Part shown: positions 5,909-6,053 of the stretch, piece after piece | Numbering within the stretch: position 1 is the first letter of the stretch | Layout of the letters: every line of letters starts with the position of its first letter | NCBI GenBank assembly: GCA_900321335.1 | Contig: ONVR01000169.1 | Location: 1 to 6,053, forward strand | Origin: an uncultured Eubacteriales bacterium | Lineage (GTDB): Bacteria > Bacillota > Clostridia > Oscillospirales > Oscillospiraceae | Direction of reading: 5' to 3' | DNA: 6,053 bases | Program-made: the position numbers and the translations under genes | The notes under the pieces: generated by a model | Told to the model about the DNA's origin: nothing | The model's input: the letters and a program-made list of their open reading frames with translations, nothing else | The model's database searches: none

Positions 5909-5928
5909 CCGCCGCATTTCTGCGGCGG
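5909..5928 (-). promoter_or_regulatory. GNRA-type hairpin in the proB-proA spacer
   Basis: On the minus strand CCGCCGCA and TGCGGCGG form an 8-bp GC-rich stem closed by a GAAA tetraloop, a very stable RNA fold. It lies 7 nt after the proB stop and ends 24 nt before the proA ribosome binding site. The minus strand after it (TCTCTGCATC) has no T-run, so it is unlikely to be a full terminator. It may set differential mRNA stability or partial attenuation between proB and proA. Confidence 0.6.
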
Positions 5929-5935
5929 CTTTGAT

Positions 5936-6053
5936 TTATCCTTTGACCGTAAAGAGTGTGCCGACACCGCCGTGCTCGATGATGGTATACAGATTCTCCG
6001 GCACGGCACCGTTGGTCACCACCGTGTCGATGCCCGCCTGTGCCGCCAGCCGG
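5936..6053 (-). CDS. proB: Glutamate 5-kinase, C-terminal end only
   Basis: The last 38 codons and the TAA stop (5938-5936) of a gene entering from the right edge. The peptide runs from RLAAQAGIDTVVTNG through ENLYTIIEHGGVGTLFTVKG. The G-V-G-T-L-F ending is the usual close of the amino-acid kinase domain in ProB, and the gene directly precedes proA in the same direction, as in most proBA operons. ProB phosphorylates the gamma-carboxyl of glutamate with ATP and is normally feedback-inhibited by proline. The gene stops right after the kinase domain, so it lacks the C-terminal PUA domain of the Escherichia coli enzyme. That short form is known in other bacteria. Only about one seventh of the protein is visible; the call rests on the motif plus context. 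Confidence 0.9.
   Translation of the reverse strand, partial: RLAAQAGIDTVVTNGAVPENLYTIIEHGGVGTLFTVKG

Noticed and set aside
5188..5934. A 248-codon open frame on the plus strand
   Set aside because: It lies antisense over proA, whose protein is unmistakable. The frame shows no known motif and is a by-product of GC-rich codon use.

Overview
The window looks like chromosomal DNA from an anaerobic, endospore-forming member of the Clostridia, possibly an Oscillospiraceae or Ruminococcaceae-type gut Firmicute. The basis is a spoIVB-type sporulation protease, strong AGGAGG ribosome binding sites, sigma-A promoters close to consensus, and GC-rich codon use. The lineage is inferred from gene content and style, not from a phylogenetic marker.

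Layout. (1) Positions 1-1220, minus strand: the first 406 residues of a peptidoglycan hydrolase with a PG-binding domain, a LysM domain and an M14 zinc peptidase domain. Its last residues lie beyond the left edge. (2) Positions 1221-1441: a divergent intergenic region. (3) Positions 1442-2416, plus strand: a SpoIVB-like S55 serine protease with a UUG start, a signal peptide and a PDZ domain. It is followed by a 16-bp perfect inverted repeat. (4) Positions 2539-3345, plus strand: an HD-domain metal-dependent phosphohydrolase of unknown substrate behind a clear sigma-A promoter. (5) Positions 3488-3880, plus strand: a small FMN-binding split-barrel protein (pyridoxamine phosphate oxidase superfamily) with its own sigma-A promoter and an 80-nt-class leader. 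(6) Positions 3898-3987: two back-to-back hairpins separating convergent transcription units. (7) Positions 3986-6053, minus strand: the end of proB, complete proA, and an RluA-family pseudouridine synthase whose start codon overlaps the proA stop (ATGA).

How the genes fit together. proB and proA encode the first two steps of proline synthesis from glutamate. The pseudouridine synthase appears translationally coupled to proA. The left part pairs two cell-envelope or sporulation functions in divergent orientation: a predicted gamma-D-glutamyl-diaminopimelate endopeptidase without a signal peptide, and the SpoIVB-like signalling protease. The recN and spo0A genes that flank spoIVB in Bacillus are not next to this copy on the side that can be seen. 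The HD and PPOX genes are probably single-gene units.

No RNA gene, mobile element, CRISPR array or convincing new multi-gene system is visible. The observations most worth a second look are the spoIVB context and short length, the long perfect palindrome, the uncharacterised HD protein, and the proA-pseudouridine synthase coupling with a divergent catalytic motif.
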